DNA from: Mycobacterium asiaticum
Lineage (GTDB): Bacteria > Actinomycetota > Actinomycetes > Mycobacteriales > Mycobacteriaceae
NCBI RefSeq assembly: GCF_001673635.1
Contig: NZ_LZMH01000011.1
Coordinates: 1-34,204 of the forward strand
DNA length: 34,204 nucleotides
Direction of reading: 5' to 3'
Shown here: piece by piece, positions 33,938-34,204 of the stretch
Layout of the letters: the number at the start of each line of letters is the position of its first letter
Numbering within the stretch: the stretch's first letter is position 1
Notes under the pieces: model-generated
Told to the model about the DNA's origin: nothing
What the model saw: the letters and a program-made list of their open reading frames with translations, nothing else
Databases searched by the model: none
Program-made: the position numbers and the translations under genes

Positions 33938-34204
33938 ATGAATTTCTCGGTATTGCCGCCGGAGATTAATTCGTTGCGGATGTTTTCTGGTGCGGGTTCG
34001 GCGCCGATGTTGGCGGCTGCGGGGGCGTGGTCGGGGTTGGCTGATGAGTTGGGGTTGGCGGCGGAGTCGTTTGCGTCGGTGACGGGGTCGTTGGTGGATC
34101 AGGTGTGGCAGGGTGCGGCGGCGTCGGCGATGGCGGCTGCGGCGGTGCCGTATGCGGGGTGGTTGGGGGCGGCGAACGCCGGCATCGGCAACATCGGCTT
34201 CTTC
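33938..34204 (+). CDS. PPE protein start joined directly to MPTR repeats (partial)
   Basis: ATG 33938 opens [20 protein letters not shown], then [20 protein letters not shown] and, at 71-79, PYAGWLGAA, a standard PPE domain start. At codon 80 it switches without the remaining 95 or so PPE residues to [14 protein letters not shown] repeat sequence, and runs off the window. Codon style changes at the same point, from almost only G/T-ending to C-ending. It is probably a rearranged or misassembled gene. 24 bp separate it from the stop of the MPTR fragment before it. Confidence 0.75.
   Translation, partial: MNFSVLPPEINSLRMFSGAGSAPMLAAAGAWSGLADELGLAAESFASVTGSLVDQVWQGAAASAMAAAAVPYAGWLGAANAGIGNIGFF

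Overview
The window is from a slow-growing, high-GC Mycobacterium of the kind that carries plc and PPE-MPTR genes (M. tuberculosis, M. kansasii and M. marinum relatives). The right half (about 16.4-31 kb) follows the M. tuberculosis order asnT tRNA - Rv2342 - dnaG - dgt - Rv2345 - esxO/esxP - Rv2348c - plc genes - PPE38/PPE71. I recognise this from memory of the protein families, not from a search. The sequence ends inside PPE-MPTR repeats, which is typical of a draft contig edge.

Region 1 (104-16435) is an integrated mobile element of about 16.3 kb in the 3' end of the tRNA-Asn gene. A perfect 25-bp direct repeat bounds it. It encodes a tyrosine integrase, an excisionase-like protein, a primase/helicase-type ATPase, a TerS-like HTH protein, a serine recombinase, a run of small overlapping phage-type genes and a large terminase. 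I find no portal, protease, tail or lysis genes, so it looks like a phage satellite or remnant rather than a complete prophage. It carries two defence modules. One is an Eco29kI-type restriction-modification system (GIY-YIG nuclease, C5 methyltransferase, Vsr). The other is an AT-richer two-gene ATPase plus TOPRIM/DUF4435 pair resembling PARIS (AriA/AriB). The element has several cis features: an inverted pair of 13-bp operators upstream of the ATPase gene, six copies of a 14-bp motif in strictly alternating orientation behind it, and a res-like site before the serine recombinase. I see no CCGCGG, the Eco29kI target, anywhere in the element, but about 30 in the flanking chromosome.

Region 2 (16414-28322) is core chromosome: tRNA-Asn, an Rv2342-like small protein, dnaG, dgt, a TPM-domain membrane protein, an ESX-5-type esx pair, an Rv2348c-like antigen gene, two Tat-exported phospholipases C with matching upstream boxes, and a Sap/GAP-family membrane protein.

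Region 3 (28341-34204) is a PE/PPE region. It has two tandem PPE38-like genes with similar upstream sequences, then rearranged PPE-MPTR material. Two MPTR halves diverge from one junction near 32.67 kb and neither has its PPE start. A third PPE start at 33938 jumps directly into MPTR repeats near 34175. This is either real recombination between PPE-MPTR paralogues or a repeat misassembly. In M. tuberculosis PPE38 is needed for export of PE_PGRS and PPE-MPTR proteins by ESX-5, so the secretion factor lies beside likely clients.
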